DNA of 64,000 nucleotides from the NCBI GenBank assembly GCA_958295735.1, contig OY282369.1, positions 976,161-1,040,160 on the forward strand, in the 5' to 3' direction. Source of the stretch: an uncultured Candidatus Cenarchaeum sp. Lineage in GTDB: Archaea > Thermoproteota > Nitrososphaeria > Nitrososphaerales > Nitrosopumilaceae. Of this stretch, positions 33,072 to 42,013 are shown piece after piece (position 1 is the first letter of the stretch; each line of letters opens with the position of its first letter). Under the pieces are notes generated by a model. That model did not search any database. It was not told where the DNA came from and saw only the letters and a list, made by a program, of their open reading frames with translations. Made by a program: the position numbers and the translations under genes.

Positions 33072-33212
33072 ACTCCCCAATGGGGGGCGATCAAGCGCGC
33101 GCTCGCCGGCAAGATCTTCAAGACGCTCAACGAGATGGAGTCGTCCGTGCTCGAGATGTTCCGCACGAAAGAACTAAAGCCTGTCAAGCTGTTTGACTAC
33201 CTGACGTGCTAG
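33072..33212 (+). pseudogene. C-terminal fragment of a second IS630-like transposase
   Basis: A plus-strand frame encodes TPQWGAIKRALAGKIFKTLN and continues to LFDYLTC at TAG 33210. This resembles the end of IS630-family transposases, where NPxExxWxxxKRxLA is followed by a helical tail. The upstream part of the gene is missing, replaced by the IS5-like gene end. It is not a copy of the IS630 at 31160-32487, whose tail differs. Confidence 0.5.
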
Positions 33213-33469
33213 TTGCGGCGCCCCGCCTGCCGCCCTTGTTCGCGCGTGCGGTCTTCCGCGCCCCTGTTTGCTGTAGCGGCGCGCAAAGCCGACATCCGCT
33301 GGGCGCGCCGGCCAAGGATTATCAAGCTTTGGATTTATTTACTACGTTCACTACTTGAGCTCGGCCACGCTGTTGTACGGCAGGGGGGTTTTGGACGGTG
33401 TTAAGAAAAGCTGTCCCAGCGCGATCATTGTCTCAATCTAGCCGGTTTTAAGGCGTGATTATGATATGG
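33213..33469. other. Gap downstream of the methyltransferase, no gene seen
   Basis: About 255 bases that change from GC-rich to AT-rich between 33320 and 33470. The AT-rich part probably belongs to the transferred methyltransferase segment. No ORF with a promoter or recognisable motif is present. Confidence 0.45.
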
Positions 33470-35977
33470 CTAACCCGTATTTATTTTGCCGAAGAAAAAT
33501 ATAGAATTACTGTCAATGTTCAGTGAGCGTGTGCTTTTGTTTCTAGCAATCATGTAAAAATTTCTAAATTCCTCCGTGCCAAAGTACTTTAGCGTGTTTT
33601 TGCTCACATTAATTCCGTCTTTAGGAGTTGCGATAGCGACAGAACCGTCACATATTGTATCTTCTGGCATGAAGCATGCGCGTGGGTTGTATGTGAGGTT
33701 TGGGATCAGTATGGATTTTGTGTTGATGAATTTGGCTACGCTTAATTCGTCTAGCTGTTTTTTAGACACAAATGAGTCATAACCCAAAATGTTGATTATC
33801 TTGTTGCTACCTATGTTTCTAGACTTCAAGACTCGGATGTTTCCACGATTTTTGGTTATCTGTTTTGTTATCTGTCTGTCTCTATATGCAGACAGTATTC
33901 CAAACGTCATTTTTTCAGCGATCTTGTCAAAAAAACTATCGCGATAAATTAACCAATATGGAAAACATTTTGGCATCACGTATGATTGTGGGAGTATTCT
34001 GACTTCGCCAGTTATGAAAGACTGGATTGTGGTCTTGTTGGACGGAGATCTATTTGAGCATCCCAATACAAAACCAATTGTCTCAATTTTTATTTTAAAC
34101 GCTTTTTGTCCAAAATCTATTATTTTATTAATATTGTACGACTCCATCAGTTTTCTAGTTTTGTTAAATTCGGGGGCAGACAACAGTGTCTTTGGGACAA
34201 TTAAAGACACATTCTGGGCCATTTCAATTGAGTGTTCTACAAAGAATGAATATTTGTTGTTTGTGTCTTGGTTGTATTTGCCATCTTTGTATTTTTTTAA
34301 CAGAACTGGATTGTTTGTTATCTTGCCGAACGGAGGATTGCCAACTATGATGTCGTATTTTTGTTTTGGAGCAAATGTCAGAAAGTCGGCATTTATGAAA
34401 TTTACTTTTATGTTTGACGGCAGAACTAAGGATTTAACTAAGATTTTGGCAATGTCTAGCGATTTTTTATCAATATCAATGAGATCAAGTTTTACATTCT
34501 TACAGTGCATGTATTTTTGTATGATCGCGGGAATAAATGCCCCAGATCCTACCGATGGTTCAAGAATGGATACGAATTTGTCAGATTCAAACGTTGGCAG
34601 TGAGGCCACCATCGAGAAACACGCATGTTTGCTGGTATAGAATGCGGCGAGTTTGCCTTTGTCAGAGTTTACCGCTTCTGCAATTTTTGATAAGGTGTAA
34701 TAATGCAGATTTTCGGGGTTTTTTTTAATGAATTCTTTGAGATTCCTGTGCACCTTAAGTTTGTGTTTTTTTATAGCGTTTGCTATTTCTGACTCATTCA
34801 GTTTAGTTTGTGTTAGTATGTATCGTATCTTTTTTGCAATGTCTCTAAAAATTGTAGGCGGAACTGACTCACCAATGCTTCTACGTATGTTTAATTCTTC
34901 TTTCTTTAGAAAATTCTCTTTTTGTTCCAGAGGCATTGAATTTAGCTTTTTTACATCAACATCGCTCCATTTAAAATCATCGCTTATCGACATCAATTTC
35001 ATGAGTTCTCTTATTGAAAAAACGCGGTTGTCGTTTGGGTGTATCGTCATCTGACTCGCCATGATGTCATTCCTAGTATGGATGCATGGCATTGGAACAT
35101 CCCAATAACATCTTTTGTACTTGTCGCCATTCTTGTTTTTATTCACAACGCGTTTGCCGTTTTTTATGGTGTGCGGAATGTTCAGAATACTCTTATTATC
35201 AAAAGCTGATTCGCCTTCTTTTATATTGTTTATCCACAGCTTCATTCGTAACGGGTATTTTCTAGCGGAATGGTATATGTCTGATGAATTTACTTCGCCC
35301 CAATCCAATGATGGCATTTTTCCAATGACGTCTCTTAGAGTTCTTTCACTTTTACGATCTGGCATTAGTTCTATCGGCGACACATCGAATAAATCTTTTC
35401 TGCTACCGATCACTATTGTTCTGGTTCTTTGTGATGGATTTCCGTAGTTTTTAAAATTGATAATCTTTGACGATATGTTGTAATCTTGCAAATTTGTTTC
35501 TATCGCAATTCCAATGTCTTTTAGCTGGCCGTCTTTATCTACGCATTTTGTGGTTAAAAACATTCTCACATTCTCAAAAATAAAAATTTTTGGTTTGATT
35601 TTGTTAATCAATGATATAGATTCCACAATCAATGAATTTCTGCCTAATTCGTCGTGTTTGTGGTGATTTGCAACCGACATACCCTGACATGGCGGCGTGC
35701 ATATGACTACGTCAATATTTTTTGATTCCGAACATTCTCTCCATTTTTTGACAGATCTAAATATGGATTCTTTTACGTCCTTATTTTCAATATTGCCCAA
35801 CACATACCCCAAACCGTCTTTGCATTTTTTGTTGAATTTCTGGATTTTTAGTCGTTCTAGAAGTAATTCGTTAGTGACAACACATTCAAATCCGATGTCA
35901 CTAAATGCCTGACAACCCACACCTGCCCCACTGAAAAACGTAATGTAGGACAGTTTCGGCTTGTGTGCGTCATTCAT
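33470..35977 (-). CDS. Fused cytosine-5 and adenine-N6 DNA methyltransferase
   Basis: An 835-residue AT-rich gene joining two DNA methyltransferases. Residues 1-390 are a Dcm-type m5C enzyme: FFSGAGVGCQAF (motif I, 14-25), TPPCQGMS with catalytic Cys97 (motif IV), FENV (motif VI, 134-137), QRTRTIVIG (motif VIII, 183) and GESVPPTIF (motif X, 369). Residues about 440-835 are an N6-adenine enzyme of the Eco57I/TaqI-like class: ILEPSVGSGAFI (473) for AdoMet and VGNPPFGK (545) for catalysis, followed by a long C-terminal region likely to recognise DNA. No nuclease motif is seen. It begins at ATG 35977. It probably protects an asymmetric site, m5C on one strand and m6A on the other, against the AT-rich HNH endonuclease upstream of the island edge. 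Confidence 0.88.
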   Translation of the reverse strand: MNDAHKPKLSYITFFSGAGVGCQAFSDIGFECVVTNELLLERLKIQKFNKKCKDGLGYVLGNIENKDVKESIFRSVKKWRECSESKNIDVVICTPPCQGMSVANHHKHDELGRNSLIVESISLINKIKPKIFIFENVRMFLTTKCVDKDGQLKDIGIAIETNLQDYNISSKIINFKNYGNPSQRTRTIVIGSRKDLFDVSPIELMPDRKSERTLRDVIGKMPSLDWGEVNSSDIYHSARKYPLRMKLWINNIKEGESAFDNKSILNIPHTIKNGKRVVNKNKNGDKYKRCYWDVPMPCIHTRNDIMASQMTIHPNDNRVFSIRELMKLMSISDDFKWSDVDVKKLNSMPLEQKENFLKKEELNIRRSIGESVPPTIFRDIAKKIRYILTQTKLNESEIANAIKKHKLKVHRNLKEFIKKNPENLHYYTLSKIAEAVNSDKGKLAAFYTSKHACFSMVASLPTFESDKFVSILEPSVGSGAFIPAIIQKYMHCKNVKLDLIDIDKKSLDIAKILVKSLVLPSNIKVNFINADFLTFAPKQKYDIIVGNPPFGKITNNPVLLKKYKDGKYNQDTNNKYSFFVEHSIEMAQNVSLIVPKTLLSAPEFNKTRKLMESYNINKIIDFGQKAFKIKIETIGFVLGCSNRSPSNKTTIQSFITGEVRILPQSYVMPKCFPYWLIYRDSFFDKIAEKMTFGILSAYRDRQITKQITKNRGNIRVLKSRNIGSNKIINILGYDSFVSKKQLDELSVAKFINTKSILIPNLTYNPRACFMPEDTICDGSVAIATPKDGINVSKNTLKYFGTEEFRNFYMIARNKSTRSLNIDSNSIFFFGKINTG

Positions 35978-36055
35978 TTTAGATCACGGAGGATTTGGCT
36001 ACAGTGCAGTAGAACAGCAAGTTCGTGACTTTCGTAATTCTGGTGTACGGTACTC

Positions 36056-36683
36056 CTACGAGCGCGGCTCCGCCATGGTGCTTACCATGGTCTTGTTGCA
36101 CGCACTTTTCTTGAGCGGGCCGCTTCCCGCCTCCGACCCATTGTAGCGCTTCTGGTACTGCGCCGTGTCTATGTTGTGACGCACCTCGTACGCCGCGACG
36201 GGCGGTATGTTGTTCACGTGCCTGATCCTGGTGCCGATCGGCGCAACGGGCTACCTGCAACACACTGGAAGCTCGCTTCTCGGACTCACAACATTCAGTA
36301 CGCAACAGGTCGTGCTTTCGCTGCATTTTTTCGTAGTTCTGTCCGTCGCCGCTCCTGCAAGTGGGAGCTCTCTCCCTCTTCTTCCACCAGTCCAGCGAGT
36401 TGTCAAAGGGTGGTGGGTTGGAGTTCTTGTACACCACCTTTCTGGCCGTCGAATCAAAGAGCCCATCATTGGAAACGCATGCGCTAGCAATCTCGCCATG
36501 CATGGAATTCGACCCGTAGTACTTGGAGTTCCACCCCGTTGCGGCGCAAGTAGCCGTATCCATCTCTTTCGCTAGTTCCCTGTTAGTCCTGCGCAGGCCC
36601 ATGCCGTAGGGTCTACAAGCGCATGTAGAACACCCACAGAATGGCGTTTTTTGACACGCGGTTAGGGGTGCCTGGCCCTCCAT
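36056..36683 (-). pseudogene. Frameshifted gene of unknown family
   Basis: A minus-strand frame from 36683 encodes KTPFCGCSTCACRPYGMGLR, ELAKEMDTATCAATGWNSKY and SLDWWKKRERAPTCRSGDG. After a one-base shift near 36250, at the sequence following EKRASSVLQ, the reading continues sensibly as VAPIGTRIRHVNNIPPVAAY and YQKRYNGSEAGSGPLKKSAC to a TAG at 36056. Together these make a roughly 205-residue Cys-rich protein. I do not recognise it; the setting suggests a mobile-element cargo or membrane-fragment gene. Intermediate GC content also suggests foreign origin. Confidence 0.45.
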
Positions 36684-36785
36684 ATCAAATTCTCCCCACT
36701 CCCCACACGGGCCCGTACGAGTGTGCTTCTCTCTGTCAAGCGATGCGCTTGAGGGTTACATCTGTTTATACTTTCTCTGCGTGAG
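36681..36785 (+). repeat. 105-bp direct repeat, left copy (IS110 3' end)
   Basis: Runs from catatcaaattc to ctttctctgcgtgag and matches 39351-39455 over an equal length with scattered mismatches. On the minus strand the copy at 39351 includes the last codons of the IS110-like transposase, and this left copy keeps a degenerate version (TQRKYKQ...SSASLD). It is therefore a duplicated fragment of that IS end. Confidence 0.75.
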
Positions 36786-36897
36786 CAAGTACGAGGTCAG
36801 CATCCCCCCCCTCCCCGGTCATAGGCGTGAAAACGGCTTTGCTGATCTAGGTTCACGCCTGAGGAGTGAGGGGTTGCTGACCCCATACGAGGGCAAG
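36783..36897. repeat. Imperfect palindrome flanking the IS66-like element, left side
   Basis: acgaggtcagcatcccc (36791 on) pairs with ggggttgctgaccccatacga (36871-36890), and ggcgtgaaaacggc pairs around gatctaggttcacgcc. The same motifs lie in inverse order just right of the IS66-like element at 39254-39335. Such long palindromes could be target structures or ends of a further mobile element. Confidence 0.5.
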
Positions 36898-39253
36898 GTG
36901 TAGACTTGCGTCCATTGCCTAGCCGCGCCTGATGGGGCGCCACCACGCAGGCGAGCAGTGCACCGGCAGGCGCGGACGGCCGCCAGAGCGGGCCGTTCCC
37001 GCATCGGGGGGCCGGCGGACGAGCAGGCGCGGACGAGCAGGCGCGGACGGCCGCCAGAGCGGGGCTCCGTCCCGCCGGAGGTCCGCCGAGCACGCCGCGG
37101 GTCAACATCGCTTCACCGCCTTGTAGCCATGTTTCAGTAGACACGCTTGAGGATCACCGGTCCGTGACCTCATTCATGCCCGACTCGGAAACGGCGCTGT
37201 TGTGGAGGGAGCTGGTGGCGGTGACCCGGCTCCCGGATGCCCTGAAGTCAAAATACGCGAAAGACGCAGGGGATATGAAACAGGAGATTGCCGGGCGGCG
37301 GGGCGTGATCGATCGCCCGAATGTCGCGGCGGCGCAGCACGCCGGCTGCTGCTGGGACAATGCCGAGATTGCCCGGCTACGGGGCGTGTTCGATTGCCTG
37401 CGGAGCGGGAACGATCGCCCCGGGGCAAGGCCGGCGGCGGCGCGGAGCCGCGCGGCGGGGAATGCAGCGCCAGGCGCGCGAGGCGGGGAATGCAGCGCTG
37501 CCGGGCGCGATGCGGCCAAGCCGGGGCGGGAGCCCGCCGGGGAGAAGGACGCGGGCACGGCGGCCACGGAGCTGAAAGATGCCGGGAAGCGGCTTGCCCT
37601 GTACGACCACCACGACAGGACCGATGCCGTGATGCACAACGCCGATCGGGCCAAGTTCCGCAGGGAGAACGGCGCGCACGGCAGCGGCCGCAAGCCGGGA
37701 AAGATCGGCGCGCCGGCGGGGCACAGAGGGGCGTCGCACCAGCACGAGCCGGAAAGGAGGACCGTCGCCAAGCTCCGCACGTGCGAGTACTGCGGGTCCG
37801 GCAAGCACCAGGAGCCGGCGCGGCTGGCCAACAGGATCGCCCTGATGCTGGCAAGCGACGGCAGCATCGCGCCCGTCGGCATCCGGGCCGAGCGGGCAAA
37901 GTGCATGAAATGCCGCAGGATCTGCGAGGCAAAGTCGGGGGCGATTCCGGGCACGCTGCCGGGGCCGGCCCTGCTCGGGATCGCGGCCGCGTATATCGCG
38001 AATGCCCCGGCGGACGCGGACATCGCCGACCTCGTGGAGCAGCCGCGCGGCCCGAAGATCTCGCCGTCAGCGGTACTGAAGGCCCGCAAGGCCATCGCCC
38101 GCGTCCTGGCGGCGGCGTACGGGCGCATCTTGGAATACGTCGCGGCCCGCGCCACGTTAGTGCAGTTCGACGAGACCCCCGTCAGGATCGCCGGGGCCCG
38201 GGGGTACGTCTGGCTGGCCTGCCGGGAGGATGCGGCGTGCATGGCATGCGTTACCAGCAGGAGCGCGGCCGTGCTGGACGTCCGTTTCCCAGTAACCGCG
38301 ATCCGACTCCGCGAAAAAAGGGTTAAAGCAGGAGCGCGGCCGTGCTGGACGTCCGTTTCCCAGGGCTGGAAGACAAGCCGGCGGCGACCGACCAGTACTC
38401 GGGGCACAACAAAATCAAGGAGAGGCAGGCCTGCCTCGTCCACGTCCTGCGGCATTCCGAGGGCGGCGCGGTCCGCCCCGAGGGCGGGGACGAGAAAGAG
38501 AAGGGGAAGGGGAGGGAGAGGGAGAAGCGGCCGCACGATCGGCTGCGGGGCACGTACGGGACGGTCAAATCCACGGACACCGCGGACGGGGCCATGATCA
38601 AAGAGCTGGAGAGCCGGGTGCTCGACATGGCGGGCGAGTACGGCGAGGGGCACGAGATGCGCACGTCCCCCTCCAACGCGCGGCCCAACATGCTCGCGTC
38701 TCCGAGGCATCCCGACATGCCGTGCCGGAACGACGGGGCGGAGCGGGTCGTACGCGAGGGGCCTGCCAAGGAAAAGAGGTCTCGCCGCCGGCCGAGGAGC
38801 ACGTCCGGCATGCGCTGCCTCGCCGTCATATGCTCCGTGTTCCAGACGGGGAAGCGACGTAGAATCCGGCCGGCGCGCATGCTAGAGGCCGCCGCCGCCG
38901 ACCCGAACTGGAGCGTGTTCGATCCGCCGGCCGCCGGGCCACCGCCCCCGGCAAGGGCGGCGGCAACGGCAGCCGCCCGGCCGACGGCGACGGCTTGCGC
39001 CGCGCCGCCCCGCATCTGTGCCGAGGCGGCGCAAGCGGTACAATCGGCCCGGATGCCGGCACGGCCCCGGGCGGGGTTCGCCATGTCGTCGGATCGCGCC
39101 GAATGATGCGCCGCGGCGGGGGCGCCCCGCCTGCCGGATGCGGCCGGAGCCGGCCGGACGGCCGGCAGGCGCGCGGCCCGCGCAGCAACGGGCCGGCCGC
39201 GCCGGCTCGGGGCTGCTTTCGGGCGCGGCCGGGCAATGGACGTAAGTCTACAC
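36898..39253. mobile_element. IS66-like element with 22-bp terminal inverted repeats
   Basis: gtgtagacttgcgtccattgcc at 36898-36919 is matched by the inverse gggcaatggacgtaagtctacac ending at 39253, with one mismatch. The 2356-base interior carries a disrupted IS66-type transposase on the plus strand. The flanks are an inverted pair of palindromic repeats rather than a clean 8-base duplication. The same terminal sequence bounds the 92-bp MITE at 41871-41962. Confidence 0.8.
37164..39106 (+). pseudogene. IS66-family transposase broken by a 71-bp duplication
   Basis: The first frame (37164 to about 38300) has a coiled N-terminus, zinc-finger-like CEYCG and CMKCRRIC, and the catalytic start VQFDETPVRIAGARGYVWLAC with the first Asp. 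At 38257-38361 a 35-base segment (gcaggagcgcggccgtgctg and following) is repeated 71 bases apart, shifting the frame. The second frame resumes VLDVRFPGLEDKPAATDQYSGHNKIKERQACLVHVLRH with the second Asp, then RTSPSNARPN near the third acidic region, and ends at 39106. With the extra copy removed the two frames join. The product as it stands is probably inactive. Confidence 0.78.
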
Positions 39254-39335
39254 GTGAGCAAGTACGAGGTCAGCAACCCCCACTATTCAGGCGTGAATCT
39301 AGATCAGCGAAAGCGTTTTCACGCCTGTGACTGAC
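39254..39335. repeat. Imperfect palindrome flanking the IS66-like element, right side
   Basis: gtgagcaagtacgaggtcag through tttcacgcctgtgactg, with internal stem aggcgtgaa/ttcacgcct around a gatcagc core. It is the inverse counterpart of 36815-36897 with roughly 80 percent identity by eye. Confidence 0.5.
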
Positions 39336-39350
39336 GGGTACATGACCTCC

Positions 39351-39455
39351 CATATCAAATTCCCACCAGTTACTGCACAGGCCCGTGCGAGTACACGTTT
39401 CTCAGTCAAGCGATGAGCTCAGGCGTTCCATGTGTTTATACTTTCTCTGCGTGAG
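39351..39455 (+). repeat. 105-bp direct repeat, right copy (contains IS110 transposase 3' end)
   Basis: Matches 36681-36785. It overlaps the stop codon and last 17 codons of the IS110-like gene and probably contains that element's right terminus. Confidence 0.7.
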
Positions 39456-40476
39456 GCCCTCGTTCTGCGTCCTGTATTCGGTGCCGTTGGTTAGCATGTG
39501 CCAGATCACCGTGTCCAGCATCCTGGCCACGGCCACCTTGGCCTTCGGCTTGCCGCGGCGCTTGCTTGTCCGCTCGTAGATCCCCTTCAACCTCTCGTCG
39601 TGGCGCACCGCCGTGGTGGCCGCGTTGACTAGGGCGTAGCGCAGCCACGCCGGGCCGGTCCTCGTCATGCCCCCGCCGCGGACGGCATCCCCGCTGTTGC
39701 GGCGCGACGGCACGACTCCCGCGTACGCCGCGAGCTTTTCCGCCGTCTTGAATCTGCGCACGTCCACTATCTCGGAAAGTATCCCGAGCGCGGTCACGTG
39801 GCTGATGCCGGGTATCGCCATGAGCAGCTTGGCCCTGAGATCGTCGCCGCATGTCGCGGCGATCTCGCGCTCGAACGCGTCCCGGTGCTTGGTCGCCGTC
39901 TCGATCATCCCGGTCTGCGCGCCGGGCGCCATCCTGTCGACTTTCGAGACGTCCGCGTTGCGAGCGCCTCCATTCCCTTCTTCCCGAACTTGTCCTTGGT
40001 GGGGGACTTGTAGTCGTACTTTGCCAGCGTGGCCGTGATCTTGTTCTTTTCGCGGGTGGTTGCCCCGGCCATGCCTATCCTGGCCCTCGAGAGGGCGCGC
40101 AGGTTCCTGTGGTGCTTGTCCGGTACGAACGACTTGTACACCATTCCATCCTCAGCAGGTCGGCCAAGATGGACGAGCCTATCTTGTCGTCCTTCAGCTT
40201 CGCCTGCGCTATGGCCTTGATCTTTGCGGGGTGGGCAAGGAGCGTGTCGATGCAGTGATCCTCGAGTATGTCGTGCAGCATCATCCAGTAGTTGCCGGTC
40301 GCCTCGCACACGGCCCTGACGGTCTGCCCCGCGTACTTGCGCTTGATGCGCTTCGCGAAAGATCGTATCGCGTCCGGCGCGTTGTGGAATTCCTCTCGTC
40401 CCAGGAGCTCGGCGGTGTCGCCCTTGACGGCCGCCACGCACAGCTTCTTGTGTACGTCTATGCTTATGTTGATCAT
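39402..40476 (-). pseudogene. IS110-family (DEDD) transposase with two frameshifts
   Basis: The start ATG 40476 gives MINISIDVHKKLCVAAVKGD, the RuvC-like DEDD domain with the first Asp, followed by VRAVCEATGNYWMMLHDIL with Glu and HPAKIKAIAQAKLKDDKIGS with the Asp pair. A frameshift near 40140 is needed to reach YKSFVPDKHHRNLRALSRAR, and another near 39960 to reach the C-terminal Transposase_20 domain: LLMAIPGISHVTALGILSEI, FKTAEKLAAYAGVVPSRRNS and the conserved Ser in SGDAVRGGGM. The order and content are full length for IS110, so the gene was recently intact. Confidence 0.82.
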
Positions 40477-40685
40477 CCTGTCACCCCCTGGCCGATCAAC
40501 TCCGTGGTGTCGGTGCCCGACTGGGCTGGATACTCCCATACGCCGTCAATGCGGCAATTGATTGTCCGCTCACTCTGAACCAGCATCATACACGCCATCG
40601 TACGTGGCAAGGTTAACTCAGTCCTCGGGCCCAACGGCGGGGGGTTGGCGTTCATCACGAATAAGTTTTGATATAACGTCACATA

Positions 40686-41828
40686 ATTGTGGAATCCGAA
40701 AAGTAGTTCACCCCCCCCTCCCTAGCCGACATCGTACTCCTCTCCCGTCTGCCCGTCAATAACCTTTTCCTCGTCCTTCTTGGGCATCTTCCTCGCGAAC
40801 GCCCGCGCCGGCGTCTCCAGGTTGTCCCAGTCGAGGGACATGTGGGGCCGGTCGTGGTTGTACCACCTCATGAACAGATCCACCGGATCGCTCTTCCTCA
40901 TCATGATCGCCTCGAACTCGGGCAGCTTGCGCTGGATCTCCCCGTGCAGCCTCTCCAGCTTGCCGTTCGTCTGGGGGTGCCTCACGCCCGCCAGGATCTG
41001 GCGTATTCCAAGCTCGACCAGCCTCCTCTCGAACTCCGTCCTGCCGCGATTCCTGTCCTCGGACTCGTTGGCGCAGGACTGGGACCCGTGGTCGGTCATG
41101 ATGGAGGCGGGCTTGCCGTGGTCGGCCATGGCCCGTTCCAGCACCGCCAGGGCGTTCTCCGCGGTGGCCCTCTCGAAGACCCCGTACCCCGTGACGAACC
41201 TGGAGGCGTCGTCCTCGTAGCACAGGAACCACCTGCCGTCGTCAAGCATCTTCCAGTCGGTATGCCACAGCGAATTGGAGTGCTCGCGCTCGTACCGCAC
41301 CCATTTGCGCCTTTTGGCCTTTTTGGGGTGAGTTTCTGCCATGTTTTCGTCCCTCAGCACGGCGTGTATCGCGCCGTGCGGGATATTCATTCCGGTCTGA
41401 CTCGCTATGATCCTTTGCAGCGCCACCGCCCCTGTGTGCTCCGCCTGCCGCGCGGACAGCACGGCGGAGTGCTCCCTGCGCCCCGGCATCCCCTGCGGGG
41501 GCCTGCCCATCGGGGCAGGATGCGACATCTGGCCGACCGCGCGGGCCTTGTGCCTGGCCCACATCTTTTGGACCCACCGCACGGACACGCCCATGGATTC
41601 GGCCATCTCCGCGTTGGTGAGCTCCCCCTTCCTCTTCTGGCGTACTATCCACCGTATCTGCGACTCCTCTAGTTTCATGCCGTTCGGGTGATCCAGGCTC
41701 ACGCGTTTTCTCAACCTTTTGCGCCAGACCCACACGCCTTTGTCTCCGCTCAAAGTCAGGCCGATGCGCCTGCTTTTGACCGACTTTACATACGATGACA
41801 AGGGGTGAACTACTTTTTGGACAATATA
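40686..41828. mobile_element. IS481-like insertion sequence with 13-bp target duplication
   Basis: Both ends carry inverted gaactactttt / aaaagtagttcacccc (left 40700-40717, right 41805-41822) within about 27-base imperfect terminal repeats. Immediately outside, ataacgtcacata occurs at 40673-40685 and again at 41829-41841, a perfect 13-base target-site duplication. The single gene is intact, so this looks like a recent insertion. Confidence 0.85.
40722..41801 (-). CDS. IS481-family transposase (integrase core)
   Basis: A complete 359-residue transposase. The N-terminus has helix-turn-helix modules (QIRWIVRQKRKGELTNAEMA, ESMGVSVRWVQKMWARHK). The rve catalytic core shows SLWHTDWKMLDDGRWFLCY with the first Asp, SIMTDHGSQ with the second, and RHPQTNGKLERLHGEIQRKL with the catalytic Glu, followed by MRWYNHDRPHMSLDW. 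No frameshift is present. The start could be ATG 41801 or an internal Met such as that of MKLEESQIRWIV. The element's terminal repeats lie about 25-35 bases beyond each end of the gene. Confidence 0.9.
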   Translation of the reverse strand: MSSYVKSVKSRRIGLTLSGDKGVWVWRKRLRKRVSLDHPNGMKLEESQIRWIVRQKRKGELTNAEMAESMGVSVRWVQKMWARHKARAVGQMSHPAPMGRPPQGMPGRREHSAVLSARQAEHTGAVALQRIIASQTGMNIPHGAIHAVLRDENMAETHPKKAKRRKWVRYEREHSNSLWHTDWKMLDDGRWFLCYEDDASRFVTGYGVFERATAENALAVLERAMADHGKPASIMTDHGSQSCANESEDRNRGRTEFERRLVELGIRQILAGVRHPQTNGKLERLHGEIQRKLPEFEAIMMRKSDPVDLFMRWYNHDRPHMSLDWDNLETPARAFARKMPKKDEEKVIDGQTGEEYDVG

Positions 41829-41870
41829 ATAACGTCACATACACATCTTCTGAAGTCTACGCCTACGCCC

Positions 41871-41962
41871 GTGTAGACTTACGTCCATTGTGATCTAGGC
41901 GTGAGCTCGCGGGGTGACTTGCTGTTGCTAGGCGTGGTTTCAGTTTGGACGTAAGTCTACAC
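41871..41962. mobile_element. 92-bp MITE of the IS66-like family with 8-bp target duplication
   Basis: gtgtagacttacgtccattg at 41871 and its inverse ttggacgtaagtctacac ending at 41962 are the same termini as the IS66-like element at 36898-39253. The element is flanked exactly by ctacgccc at 41863-41870 and again at 41963-41970, an 8-base duplication as made by IS66 transposases. It has no coding capacity. It lies just upstream of the TATA box of the CFI-box gene. Confidence 0.85.
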
Positions 41963-41978
41963 CTACGCCCAAAGCGAT

Positions 41979-41988
41979 GTTTTATTAC
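41979..41988 (+). promoter_or_regulatory. TATA-like element of the CFI-box gene
   Basis: gttttattac about 30 bases before ATG 42014 and 9 bases beyond the MITE's right target duplication, so the MITE now forms the upstream promoter region. Confidence 0.55.
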
Positions 41989-42013
41989 ACGGCGGGGCTT
42001 CCCGGGAGCCGTG

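Noticed and set aside
36898-36919. 36898-39253 as an intact, active IS66
   Set aside because: The transposase is frameshifted by a 71-base duplication and the accessory genes (tnpA/tnpB type) are not seen.
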